Assembly: GCF_021497885.1 (NCBI RefSeq)
Contig: NZ_CP046523.1
Location: forward strand, 1,035,501 to 1,099,500
Direction: 5' to 3'
Source: Streptococcus oralis
Lineage (GTDB): Bacteria; Bacillota; Bacilli; Lactobacillales; Streptococcaceae
Length of the DNA stretch: 64,000 nucleotides
The position numbers were made by a program, and so were the translations under genes. The notes beneath the pieces were generated by a model. It ran no database searches. It was given only the letters and a program-made list of their open reading frames with translations, and was not told where the DNA came from. This document shows positions 10,241 to 19,230 of the stretch, piece by piece; the stretch's first letter is position 1; each line of letters starts with the position of its first letter.

Positions 10241-10882
10241 TCAAAGGAAATCTATCAGATTCAATACTTTTGTTAAATCTCTATCTTCAATTTTAAGGGG
10301 AATTTCCTCTTTCACGATTTCTTTGGCACAGAAGCCAATGCCGATTCCAGCTCTCTTCAACATTGCTAAATCATTAGCTCCATCTCCAATAGCAATTGTT
10401 CTATCAATTGGTACCTCTAATTCATCAGCCCATTTTAGAAGAGTCGATTCTTTAACTTCTTTGCTAATAACTGGACCTTTAATATTTCCAGTCAAATACC
10501 CATCTCTGATTTCCAATTGATTAGCAGTAAATAAACGAATCCCTAAGTCATTTGCTAATTTTTTTACGACATCGGTAAATCCCCCTGATACTAAACCAAC
10601 TTCTATCTGATTTTCTTGAAGAACTTTAACAAATTGCGTGGCATTTTTACTAAAATGTAATTTGTGATGAATCTTATCGAAAACATCTATAGAAAGTCCT
10701 TTTAGAAGAGAAACACGTTTTCTCAAACTCGTTTCAAAGTCCAATTCCCCTTTCATAGCTTGGGAAGTCAGCAAAACTACTTCTTCTTCACAATCTGCCT
10801 CTTTCCCTAATAAATCAATAACTTCTTCCTCTATCAGAGTTCCATCAACATCTAGGACACAAAGTCCTCTAACATTATTCAT
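10241..10882 (-). CDS. serB: Phosphoserine phosphatase-like HAD hydrolase
   Basis: A HAD-superfamily phosphatase of 213 residues, the size of the short SerB type. Motif I is LDVDGTLIEEEVIDLL: the first Asp is the nucleophile, and the usual DxDGT of SerB is kept as DVDGT. Motif II is GLVSGGF; motif III/IV is the late Lys plus AIGDGANDLAMLKRAGIGIGF. It would release serine from phosphoserine as the last step of serine synthesis. It is followed 16 bases later by glycerate kinase. A sigma-A promoter lies upstream (10937-10965). There is no clear ribosome site directly before the ATG. Confidence 0.88.
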   Translation of the reverse strand: MNNVRGLCVLDVDGTLIEEEVIDLLGKEADCEEEVVLLTSQAMKGELDFETSLRKRVSLLKGLSIDVFDKIHHKLHFSKNATQFVKVLQENQIEVGLVSGGFTDVVKKLANDLGIRLFTANQLEIRDGYLTGNIKGPVISKEVKESTLLKWADELEVPIDRTIAIGDGANDLAMLKRAGIGIGFCAKEIVKEEIPLKIEDRDLTKVLNLIDFL

Positions 10883-10936
10883 TTATAATCCATACTTTCA
10901 TTATCTTAAATTGGTTATCTAAAGTTCTTTCAACAT

Positions 10937-10965
10937 AGTATAACTATAGATTTTAATTCTATCAA
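10937..10965 (-). promoter_or_regulatory. serB-glxK promoter
   Basis: Minus-strand TTGATA (10960-10965), a 17-base spacer and TATACT (10937-10942). It lies downstream of the TIR gene, so serB has a promoter independent of the accessory cassette. Confidence 0.75.
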
Positions 10966-11046
10966 TTGAAATTTACGATAATTTCCCATACAAAGTTCAT
11001 AATACAAGAAAGCTATTATTTGAGTAATCCTTTATTATTTTTTATC

Positions 11047-12474
11047 CTACTTACAATTGTAAAGCTTAGGAGAGGAATTAACCTTACGTAATAATAAATC
11101 TATATCTCGGTGTTCAAAGAAATTAAGAGCTTGAACACCAGAAAAATATAGTTTATGACCTCTTGGTAATGACACGTTATCTAAATAAACTAATAATGGA
11201 GTATTGGAGTAATCTTTAGAATAAGCCAACTCAACCATACAATTCTTAGATTTTAGATACTCTTCAGAAATAAGAGCAAGAAATCCACTACATTTCTCGA
11301 TTTTTAAAGCAATCTGATCCGCCCAATCACTAGATGGTAAAATACCTTCATCATACCAAACACGGTAACCATTTTTTTGTAAGTTTTCAATTATTTCTAA
11401 TGCTAAAGTATTATTGGTTCGTGAGTAGCTAAAAAATATAAATGGCTCTTCTCCTATATAGGCAATCGGCTTACTCTTCTTCACTATATTTAGATTCACT
11501 CTATCTGACTTACCACCATTAGCAGTAATATATTGTACTATTAAACTGTATGAACCACAAATCATCAAATCTCTTTTTCGTATAATGAAACTTACTCTTG
11601 CACAAGAACCACTTGAATAATTACCAATATTAATTCCAGAGGAACAAATATTATCACTTAAATGAAACCAATTTTCTGATTCTAAATCGACAATTTCATT
11701 TTGACTTGAAGTAATTCGAGTCGTTCCGGGTACTAATTCAAATTCATCAGGAAGAATTACTTTGATATTTACATTATTTTGTATTACGCTTCCTGTATTT
11801 CTATATATTCCATCTATTCGAAATGTATCTGAGATTGAGGTTATTTCAGGAAAAAAATCATTTGAATTATCTTCAGCTACTAGGCTTTCTACCTTGAAGT
11901 CTGGATAATCAACCTTAAATTGAAACCTAACCTTCCCAGCATAATCTGGTCCACCAGGAAGAATCCCATTTAGATCTTCGTATCCAAGCTTTATTCCTTC
12001 ATCAAGTATAGTCCCAGAAACTAGTTGTCCCGAAATCTTACTGTTATTTATAAATATTCCAGAGTCCATTTTATATCTAAGTGCAACTGTTCTTTCTAAT
12101 GAACTCAAATAAACTTCTGAAAAAACAACCTGTGGTTTAGGATGAGTTGCAGATATAGTCGCCTTAGCCAAAAGTGTCTGCCCCTTCTTGATAGTGGCAG
12201 GTAGCCAAACATTCAATTTTACATCTAATGCAATCCCCATATAGTTATTTTCTTTTTTATTTAAGATAGGATTTGCATTATTATGAAAAAAAATTTCTGC
12301 TTCATATTCTTCACCAGGTATAAGATGGATATTTGTAGAGTAAAATGGCTCTCCTAATTTTCTAATTTTAAAAAATTTCCGTTCATCACCATAGTAAGGA
12401 TTATCCGTAACAGAATTAAAAATAACATGATTAGCAAGTTTACTAAAAGTATTTGTTTCTTGTTTTTCTACCAC
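11047..12474 (-). CDS. TIR-domain protein with beta-rich N-terminal sensor-like region
   Basis: A 475-residue protein without signal peptide or membrane helices. Residues 344-470 are a TIR domain: FIFFSYSR at the first strand, a BB-loop-like VWYDEGILPSSDWADQI, then FLALISEEYLKSKNCMVELAYS, where Glu415 is the candidate NAD-hydrolysing residue. Residues 30-200 contain FFHNNAN and GILPGGPDYAG, like a beta-rich domain I recall from actinobacterial proteins. Residues 200-335 resemble a DUF11-type beta repeat (VILPDEFELVPGTTRI). The start is GTG with AAGGAG eight bases before it. Its ribosome site overlaps the stop of the upstream RyR gene, 12 bases away, so the two are coupled. Likely role: NAD-processing signal enzyme or effector in anti-phage defence (inference). 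Confidence 0.85.
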   Translation of the reverse strand: MVEKQETNTFSKLANHVIFNSVTDNPYYGDERKFFKIRKLGEPFYSTNIHLIPGEEYEAEIFFHNNANPILNKKENNYMGIALDVKLNVWLPATIKKGQTLLAKATISATHPKPQVVFSEVYLSSLERTVALRYKMDSGIFINNSKISGQLVSGTILDEGIKLGYEDLNGILPGGPDYAGKVRFQFKVDYPDFKVESLVAEDNSNDFFPEITSISDTFRIDGIYRNTGSVIQNNVNIKVILPDEFELVPGTTRITSSQNEIVDLESENWFHLSDNICSSGINIGNYSSGSCARVSFIIRKRDLMICGSYSLIVQYITANGGKSDRVNLNIVKKSKPIAYIGEEPFIFFSYSRTNNTLALEIIENLQKNGYRVWYDEGILPSSDWADQIALKIEKCSGFLALISEEYLKSKNCMVELAYSKDYSNTPLLVYLDNVSLPRGHKLYFSGVQALNFFEHRDIDLLLRKVNSSPKLYNCK

Positions 12475-12486
12475 TCTTTAGTCTCC

Positions 12487-14079
12487 TTAGTTTAAGTCCT
12501 TAGATTTTTCTTGTTCTGGTAATTGTTCAAAAGGAATTAATAAATGATGGTGTTTCATACTATTACTTTTTGTACTGTTATACCGCCAACCTTCCGTTTT
12601 CAGAAACATAGACCATCTATTATGCTCTTTCTCTAGATTATCATAATCATTCCTTTTCTTTTCACCATATTTTTCACCCAAAGCACGTGCCATAGACGAA
12701 AAATAATTATATTGATTATTAAAGAAGTTTTTTTCAACGAATTGATTTTGAAATTTCTGATGAAGATTTAAAGCTTTTTTTTCTAATTCAGAATTAAAAT
12801 GTACACTAAATGGATAGTAGTCTATCAAATTGTCATTATACTCTAAACTGTTTAAATCATATAAAGATGGTGATGAAAGTGTAAAGGAAAATCCAAAAGA
12901 AAAATCAAAATTTCTCTGTAAATAATTTACCATCTCCAAATTAGTGAAATCATCAAGCATTAAAAAAACATAATTAAACGATTGAAATTCTTTCAAATAA
13001 GAATTAATAAAACTTGGGGTTAATTCTGGTAACACTTTAAATTCAAAATAATGAGGGGTTTCGTACTGAATGTTATCGAAAAGAGTTGGCATGTCATATT
13101 TCAAGTCTTCTTCTAGCTTCGACGAAGAAGTTATTAAGAGTAAATCTAACTCATACCTTACTATTTGAGCAAGCCAAAGTAGCAATTTAATAGCCTCCTT
13201 TGAAATTTCATTGTCACCTATTATAATTATTTTCCCTTTATTTTTAAATAATCTTGTCAAGTATTTAGAGTGTTCAAAAAAATAGTTATATATGGTAGTT
13301 CTAGGGCTGTTTATTAATCTAACTTTAAGTTGACTATCCTCCCTTTTCTGTTTTTGTAGATACATTTCTAAGACTTTTGAGGAATCTTGTACATATACAT
13401 AGTCATTTGTAATTTTATTACCATATATTTTCAATAAGTCGATAGCTGATTCAATGCTTGAAACATCCTTATTCAAGATATAATAATTATTTTGTTCTGC
13501 ATTGCTTAATTGTTTTAAAAGAGATGAAATATTATTTTCGTATTTTAAAAAAGGCTGAACAGATATAGATTCCCCTGCAATAGGAGTAAAAATAATTTTC
13601 GCTTTAGGAGTTAATTTATTAAGCTGATTGGCAACTTTCAAATTATTATCTGATAAGCCCAGAAAAATATGATTACTCGATGTATGAAAATATCTAATTT
13701 TAAGAATTGTAATAAACTGACTGAAATAAGAAAGAACTACTGTCAAAGTGGTTGCAGATGCCAAAGTGTATAGTATGACTATCCAAAAATATAAATAATT
13801 TATATTATAACTAATAGGAAATTTACCTAGTAATTCACGAATATCAAGTCCCAAAACAAAAAATTTTGCAATATTTAGTAAAGAAAGGAGTACTTCGCTT
13901 AAATTTCGCAAAATTATAGCACCAATTTCTCCCTCACCAATCCAAGAGTATGTTGGCAAAGAAATTATCCAAAATGAAATTGCAAGACTTAGGATAAAAA
14001 CTGTTTTGTTAAAAAATTTTTTTATAATATAAACTAAATTAATTCCTAGAAAAGTACATAAACTTAAATAAAATAACAC
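12487..14079 (-). CDS. Membrane protein with TrkA-N/RCK-like Rossmann region and C-terminal RyR domain
   Basis: A 530-residue protein. Hydrophobic helices lie at about residues 2-20, 25-42, 62-78 and 95-124. Two Rossmann-like segments follow: HIFLGLSDNNLKVANQL (137-153) and KIIIIGDNEISKEAIKLL (283-300), as in double TrkA-N/RCK channel regulators. The last 50 residues look like a RyR domain: EHNRWSMFLKTEGWRY (485-500), then HHLLIPFEQLPEQEKSKDLN. In animals RyR repeats occur in ryanodine receptors; prokaryotic copies are thought to bind nucleotide-type ligands. The gene starts with GTG behind AAGGAG and is first in a two-gene operon with the TIR gene. Inference: a ligand-gated membrane effector. 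It is markedly AT-rich. Function is unproven. Confidence 0.75.
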   Translation of the reverse strand: MLFYLSLCTFLGINLVYIIKKFFNKTVFILSLAISFWIISLPTYSWIGEGEIGAIILRNLSEVLLSLLNIAKFFVLGLDIRELLGKFPISYNINYLYFWIVILYTLASATTLTVVLSYFSQFITILKIRYFHTSSNHIFLGLSDNNLKVANQLNKLTPKAKIIFTPIAGESISVQPFLKYENNISSLLKQLSNAEQNNYYILNKDVSSIESAIDLLKIYGNKITNDYVYVQDSSKVLEMYLQKQKREDSQLKVRLINSPRTTIYNYFFEHSKYLTRLFKNKGKIIIIGDNEISKEAIKLLLWLAQIVRYELDLLLITSSSKLEEDLKYDMPTLFDNIQYETPHYFEFKVLPELTPSFINSYLKEFQSFNYVFLMLDDFTNLEMVNYLQRNFDFSFGFSFTLSSPSLYDLNSLEYNDNLIDYYPFSVHFNSELEKKALNLHQKFQNQFVEKNFFNNQYNYFSSMARALGEKYGEKKRNDYDNLEKEHNRWSMFLKTEGWRYNSTKSNSMKHHHLLIPFEQLPEQEKSKDLN

Positions 14080-14099
14080 AATTTTCTCCTTAATTATAT

Positions 14100-14127
14100 A
14101 TTTTAATTTTCAAACAGATACTGTCAA
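14100..14127 (-). promoter_or_regulatory. Promoter of the TIR-RyR cassette, -35 within an IS-end copy
   Basis: Minus-strand TTGACA (14122-14127), a 16-base spacer and TAAAAT (14100-14105), followed by AAGGAG and the GTG at 14079. The TTGACA belongs to a 17-base sequence that also forms the outer end of the adjacent IS element (14173-14189). Confidence 0.65.
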
Positions 14128-14189
14128 TAATTAACAATAAATCCTAATCATTTATACTTCCTTTTACTGATTAGATACTGTCAATAATT
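14116..14189. repeat. 17-base direct repeat, second copy is the IS left end
   Basis: AGATACTGTCAATAATT occurs at 14116-14132 and again at 14173-14189, 57 bases apart and identical. The second copy runs into the left terminal repeat of the IS256-type element. Each copy contains an outward-reading TTGACA. Confidence 0.9.
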
Positions 14190-15485
14190 TTATGTAAACA
14201 CTCAAGTAGAGTTATGGAGTGTTAATCAAATAAGCTTTCAAGTGTGTCAGAACATTGTCCAAACTCTTTATGGATTCGTTGACTTTGCTTGAAATTATAA
14301 TCTTCAAACAGAGTAACTAAATAACGTTCCATAGCCTCCTCGTTAGGAAAAAGAACCTTCTTTTTCGTTTGACGTTTGATTTCTTTATTGAGAGACTCAA
14401 TGAGGTTTGTCGAATAAATACTGTACCAAATCTGGTAGGGAAAGTGATAAAAAGTTAAAAGATTATCGGTATTCTCCAGACTTTCCATGACTTTCCTATA
14501 CTTTGATTTCCATTCAGCGATAAAGTCCTCTAAAGCTTGGACTGCTATTTCTAAATTTTCAGCACGATAAATTGTTTTAAATTACTCCAGAATAACTGCC
14601 CAATCAGATCACTTCACCTTACTAGCCAGATCTCGACTAATATGAATTAAGCAACGTTGTTGCTTAGCTAATGGGTAAGCCTGACTGATAATCTGCTCAA
14701 GCTCCTTGAAGCCATCGGTCACTACAAGAGAAACCTGTTGGAGTCCTTGGTTTTGAAGCTTGTCTAACAGAGTGGACCAAGAAGCATTGTTTTCATTTGG
14801 GGCGATTTCATATCCAAGAACAGCCTTCTGTCCTTCTGGTGTAATACCAAGTGCGATATAAATACATTCTTTACTAACGGTTCCACGTCTTAAGGGAAGA
14901 TAGGTTCCATCAAGAAATAAAACAGAGTAATTGGCTTCTAAGCTTCGCTCATGAAAAGCAGCGACATTCTCCTGAGTCGCTTTTGAGATATTAGAAATTG
15001 TGGCAGGACTATAGTGATGACCATACATTCTCTCGATGATGTCACTAATTTCTCGAGTCGTTACACCGGTTTGATAGAGTTTAATAACCATCTCTTACAA
15101 GTGGACATCTCGACATCCATAAGCGGGAAGCAAAGCTGGACTAAAGTTCCCATTACAATCTCTTGGAATGCTCAACTGAACAGTCCCATATTTGGTTTCA
15201 AATTTCCGTGAATAGGTTTCATTACGACTATTCCCAGGATTATAGCCTACTTTATCGTAAGGTTCATACCCTAAAAAGGCTGATAACTCTGCTTGAAGAA
15301 GGTCATTCATAGCTGTTTCAAGAGAAGAACGAAAAAATTCATCAATATCTTGCTTTTGGTCTAGGAAGTTAAGCAATTCTGTGGTAAACTGAGTCATAGG
15401 AATAAATCTCTTTCTAGTAATGTTTCGCAACTCTACTATAACGGATTTATTCCTTTTTATGTTTACACAACTTATTTTACACTAC
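14175..15485 (-). mobile_element. Degenerate IS256-family insertion sequence
   Basis: About 1.3 kb between the glg operon terminator and the TIR-RyR cassette. Imperfect terminal inverted repeats of 26 bases were found at 14175-14200 and 15460-15485 (18 of 26 identical, sharing the inner TGTAAACA). They enclose one transposase frame broken by three stop codons. I found no matching 8-9 base target duplication outside these ends, so the borders are approximate or the flanks were rearranged. The element should be immobile unless helped in trans. Confidence 0.8.
14222..15397 (-). pseudogene. IS256-family transposase, three in-frame nonsense codons
   Basis: Reading from ATG at 15397 (an upstream TTG at 15430 is also in frame), the whole transposase stays in one frame to 14222, about 391 codons, the normal family size. 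It is broken by TAA at 15095-15097, TGA at 14609-14611 and TAA at 14582-14584. There are no frameshifts or deletions. DDE residues are still present: the first Asp in FLDGTYLPLRRG, the second in VVTDGFKELE, and the Glu in NLIESLNKEIKR. Each stop can be explained by one base change: Glu codon GAA, Arg codon CGA and Gln codon CAA would restore the likely original. This is decay by point mutation only. Confidence 0.9.
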
Positions 15486-15493
15486 CTATCTTA

Positions 15494-15522
15494 AAAATCG
15501 TATGAAAACTTCATACGATTTT
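15494..15522 (-). terminator. Terminator of the glg operon
   Basis: Perfect 13-base arms AAAATCGTATGAA and TTCATACGATTTT with a 3-base loop, then TTTTT on the minus strand. It lies 7 bases past the glgA stop; the IS right end lies just beyond it. Confidence 0.92.
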
Positions 15523-15528
15523 AATGAT

Positions 15529-16962
15529 TTAGTTTGCTAAACTATGGTACAAGTCCAGGTAAGATTTGCAGGCTGTATCCCATGAGAAATCACATTCCAT
15601 AGCTTGTTTTTGTAGATTTCTCCAAACTTCCGGCTGGTACTTATAAACATCCAAGGCTGTTTGGAAACTCCAGTTAAGCCAGTATGGTGTTAAATTGTTA
15701 AAGCTAAATCCAGTTCCAGTTCCTTCGATTGGATTGAAGGATTGAACTGTATCACGCAAACCACCAACCTCATGAACCAATGGTAGAGTTCCGTAGCGCA
15801 TAGCCATCATTTGAGACAAACCACATGGCTCAAAACGACTCGGCATGAGAAAGAGATCGCAAGCTGCGTAGATTTCTTGAGCAAGTTTGACGTCAAAAGT
15901 GATATTTGCTGATAGCTTGTCTGGATAGACTTGAGCAAACCATGAGAAGGAATGTTCAAAAGCAGGATCTCCTGTTCCTAAAAGGACTATTTGAACGTCC
16001 TCCTGTAAGAAACGATGCAAGCTTTCTACAACAACATCAAAGCCTTTTTGGCGGGTCAATCGAGAGACAATCCCAACAAGCGGAACATCTGCTCGTACTG
16101 GTAGACCAACTCTCTCTTGCAATTTTGCTTTGTTTTGTGCTTTTCCAGACAAATCTTCTTTATCAAAATGATAGTCTAAAAGTGGATCTGTCTCAGGATT
16201 ATAAAGGTCTGCATCAATACCATTGACAATACCTGAAACCTTACCCGACTCCATGCGAAGAATCTGATCCAAACCGCAACCGAATTGGCTAGTCATAATC
16301 TCACGTGCATAGCTAGGAGATACGGTTGAGACACGATCCGCGTAGAGAATACCTGCTTTCATCCAGTTGAGACAATCATTCCAGCGAAGGGTGCCATCAG
16401 CATAGCGTTCAAAACCAACACCGAACAAATCCCACAACATTCCTTCAGAAAACTGACCTTGGAATTCCAAATTGTGAATGGTTAAAACGGTCTTGATTCC
16501 TTGGTAAGCCTGAATCCATCTGTATTTTTCCTTCAAGAGAAAAGGAATCATAGCGGTGTGATAATCATGGGCATGGAGAATATCTGGAATGAAATCAATT
16601 CGCTCCATGGCTTCAAGAGCAGCCAGTTGGAAGAAGGCAAAACGTTCACCATCATCGAAATCTCCGTAAACATGACCTCGGAAGAAATACGTTTGATTGT
16701 CTACGAAGTAGAAGGTAACACCATTCAAAACGGTCTTCTTAATACCACAGTACTGTCTACGCCAGCCTACACTCACTTCAAAGTGAAGAACATCCTCAAT
16801 CTGGTCGCCGAACTTAGCCTCTACCATGTCATAGTAAGGTAAGACAACCGCAACTTCGTGCCCTGCCTTTACCAGTGATTTTGGAAGAGCGCCAATGACA
16901 TCTCCCAAACCACCTGTTTTTGAAAAGGGCGCACCCTCTGCTGCTACGAATAAAATTTTCAT
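15529..16962 (-). CDS. glgA: Glycogen synthase (ADP-glucose type)
   Basis: GT5 glycogen synthase of 477 residues that extends alpha-1,4-glucan chains from ADP-glucose. Visible blocks are [27 protein letters not shown], whose KTGGL motif binds ADP-glucose, then [37 protein letters not shown] sequence and the C-terminal [21 protein letters not shown] with the catalytic glutamate. It is the last gene of glgB-glgC-glgD-glgA. Its ATG overlaps the stop of glgD by 4 bases, so translation is coupled. A strong terminator follows. Confidence 0.97.
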   Translation of the reverse strand: MKILFVAAEGAPFSKTGGLGDVIGALPKSLVKAGHEVAVVLPYYDMVEAKFGDQIEDVLHFEVSVGWRRQYCGIKKTVLNGVTFYFVDNQTYFFRGHVYGDFDDGERFAFFQLAALEAMERIDFIPDILHAHDYHTAMIPFLLKEKYRWIQAYQGIKTVLTIHNLEFQGQFSEGMLWDLFGVGFERYADGTLRWNDCLNWMKAGILYADRVSTVSPSYAREIMTSQFGCGLDQILRMESGKVSGIVNGIDADLYNPETDPLLDYHFDKEDLSGKAQNKAKLQERVGLPVRADVPLVGIVSRLTRQKGFDVVVESLHRFLQEDVQIVLLGTGDPAFEHSFSWFAQVYPDKLSANITFDVKLAQEIYAACDLFLMPSRFEPCGLSQMMAMRYGTLPLVHEVGGLRDTVQSFNPIEGTGTGFSFNNLTPYWLNWSFQTALDVYKYQPEVWRNLQKQAMECDFSWDTACKSYLDLYHSLAN

Positions 16963-18098
16963 GAATGAATATCCTCTGTAACTTTTTCGCCTTTTTTGAC
17001 TACAACTGGGTGTTCTGCAGTACCGCGAATAACGACACCGTCAGCAACTTCAACCCCTTTGTCCAAGATGGCATATTCAACTTGGGCACCTTGACCAATC
17101 ACAACACGTGGGAAGAGAAGACTGTCTTTAACTAGACTATCCTTATGAACGTGAATATTACGTGATAGGACCGACTGAACTACTTCACCCTCTATGATAC
17201 TACCAGAGGCGAACTGCGAAGTACTTACCTTAGAGGTGTTTGAGTAGTAAGTTGGTTCTTCATTCTTAACCTTGGTATAAATTTTTTGGTTAGGTGAGAA
17301 GAGAGAGTAGAATTTTTGAGACTCTAGCATATCAATATTGGCTTGATAATAGGATTGAACAGAGTGAACATTGGCTAGGTAGCCAGTGTATTCATAAGCA
17401 AAAGCACCTTCTTTAGCTGCCAACTCACGTAAAACATAGCGTAATTTTTCTGGGTATTCTTTTTGAACTTCTTCTTCCAAACGCTTAATCAACCACGGAG
17501 TATCAACAACGAATATATCTGTAGACATGTTGAAAAGTTCATCTGTTGATTTGGCATCAAAAAGTTTATGAGAAAGAACACGGTCTGTTTCATCGACTTC
17601 CAAGATGGCATTAACATCTGAAATATCCTTTTTAGGTAATTTCTTATAAACAACTGTAATCGGACGACCGGCAGTAGTATGTAAATGGAATACTTGATTG
17701 AGGTCAATATTCACCACGATATCACAGTTAAGTGCAACTGTCTGATTTGACCCTGAACGTTTCAAATAAGTGAGAAGCTGTTGGTAATATTCTTTCCCAA
17801 CTGTGCTACTTTCAACACGCGTATTATAAATACCTAGATAGTAGTGACTGAGAAGGGTAGATAAGCCCCACTCACGTCCTGAACGAATGTGGTCAAAGAC
17901 TGAACTAATATTGTCTTGTTGGAAAATTCCAAAGACACTACGAACACCAGCATTTGCAAGGCTAGAGAGAGGGAAGTCGATCAAACGATATTTTGCTCCA
18001 AATGGCAAACTGGCTACTGGACGATGATCTGTCAAAGTTGACATATCGTGAAAACCAACGGTGTTTCCTAAAATGGCTGAATATTTATCAATCTTCAT
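16959..18098 (-). CDS. glgD: Glucose-1-phosphate adenylyltransferase subunit GlgD
   Basis: Second, regulatory-type subunit of ADP-glucose pyrophosphorylase, 379 residues. The nucleotidyltransferase start is altered: [45 protein letters not shown] lacks the GGxGTRL loop of the catalytic subunit, as is usual for GlgD. It ends in a left-handed beta-helix ([20 protein letters not shown]). The partner GlgC is encoded immediately upstream with an 11-base overlap. Known biochemistry of Firmicutes GlgC/GlgD shows the mixed complex is the active or more active form. Confidence 0.95.
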   Translation of the reverse strand: MKIDKYSAILGNTVGFHDMSTLTDHRPVASLPFGAKYRLIDFPLSSLANAGVRSVFGIFQQDNISSVFDHIRSGREWGLSTLLSHYYLGIYNTRVESSTVGKEYYQQLLTYLKRSGSNQTVALNCDIVVNIDLNQVFHLHTTAGRPITVVYKKLPKKDISDVNAILEVDETDRVLSHKLFDAKSTDELFNMSTDIFVVDTPWLIKRLEEEVQKEYPEKLRYVLRELAAKEGAFAYEYTGYLANVHSVQSYYQANIDMLESQKFYSLFSPNQKIYTKVKNEEPTYYSNTSKVSTSQFASGSIIEGEVVQSVLSRNIHVHKDSLVKDSLLFPRVVIGQGAQVEYAILDKGVEVADGVVIRGTAEHPVVVKKGEKVTEDIHS

Positions 18099-19230
18099 CT
18101 GTTGCTACCCCCACTACTTCATCATATCCTACTACTTGTACTTCGTCTGTTCCATCAATTTCGACACCTTCAGAAATAACAGCACCTTCACCAATGATGG
18201 CACGTTTAATTTTTGCACCTTTTCCGATAATGGCACCACTCATGATTACAGAGTCTACTACTTCAGCACCCTCACGTACTTGCGCTTCTGTTGAGAGAAT
18301 AGAATGCTTAACAGTTCCATCCACGAGACAGCCATCCACAACTAAAGAATCTTCTACATGAGCGTGTTTTCCAATAAAGTTTGGTGGTGAAATCAAGTTC
18401 CGTGAGTAGATTTTCCACTGACGATCACGACTATCCAAAGCGTTATTTGGATCAATGTATTCCATATTTGCTTCCCATAGAGACTCGATAGTACCAACGT
18501 CTTTCCAGTAGCCTTTGAATTCATAAGCATAAACGCTTTCTCCAGACTCAAGGTAATTTGGAATAACGTTTTTACCGAAATCTGACATATCTACCTTGCT
18601 CTTTTCAGCGGCTACTAGCATGTTGCGTAGACGTTTCCAGTCAAAGATATAAATCCCCATAGAAGCTTTGGTAGACTTAGGTTCGGCTGGTTTTTCTTCA
18701 AATTCAACGATACGATTATTGGCATCTGTATTCATGATACCAAAGCGACTAGCTTCTTTGAGAGGCACATCTAGAACAGCTACTGTCAAGCTGGCGTTGT
18801 TGTCCTTATGAGACTGAAGCATGTCATCATAGTCCATCTTGTAAATATGGTCACCAGAAAGGATCAAAACATATTCTGGGTTAACACTGTCGATGTAGTC
18901 AATGTTTTGGTAGATAGCGTGGCTAGTCCCTTCAAACCAACGGTTTCCTTCACTTGCAGAGTAGGGTTGAAGGATAGAAACACCTGTATTAATGCCATCT
19001 AGTCCCCAGCTCGAACCATTTCCGATGTGGTTGTTCAAGGCAAGAGGCTGGTATTGTGTAATCACACCGACATTGTGAATCCCAGAGTTAGCACAGTTGG
19101 AAAGAGCAAAGTCAATGATACGGTAGCGCCCACCGAATTGCACTGCTGGTTTGGCAATGCTTTGAGTGAGTTTTCCGAGACGTGTTCCTTGCCCACCGGC
19201 AAGGATCAAAGCTAGCATTTCATTCTTCAT
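18088..19230 (-). CDS. glgC: Glucose-1-phosphate adenylyltransferase, catalytic subunit
   Basis: Makes ADP-glucose from ATP and glucose-1-phosphate, the committed step of glycogen synthesis. It is 380 residues long. The catalytic loop [15 protein letters not shown] (residues 8-22), the [15 protein letters not shown] block, [17 protein letters not shown] (with the metal Asp) and [23 protein letters not shown] are all present. A C-terminal beta-helix contains repeated I-x-x-G-A units. It overlaps glgB by 11 bases upstream and glgD by 11 bases downstream, so this is a tightly coupled operon. Confidence 0.97.
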   Translation of the reverse strand: MKNEMLALILAGGQGTRLGKLTQSIAKPAVQFGGRYRIIDFALSNCANSGIHNVGVITQYQPLALNNHIGNGSSWGLDGINTGVSILQPYSASEGNRWFEGTSHAIYQNIDYIDSVNPEYVLILSGDHIYKMDYDDMLQSHKDNNASLTVAVLDVPLKEASRFGIMNTDANNRIVEFEEKPAEPKSTKASMGIYIFDWKRLRNMLVAAEKSKVDMSDFGKNVIPNYLESGESVYAYEFKGYWKDVGTIESLWEANMEYIDPNNALDSRDRQWKIYSRNLISPPNFIGKHAHVEDSLVVDGCLVDGTVKHSILSTEAQVREGAEVVDSVIMSGAIIGKGAKIKRAIIGEGAVISEGVEIDGTDEVQVVGYDEVVGVATDED

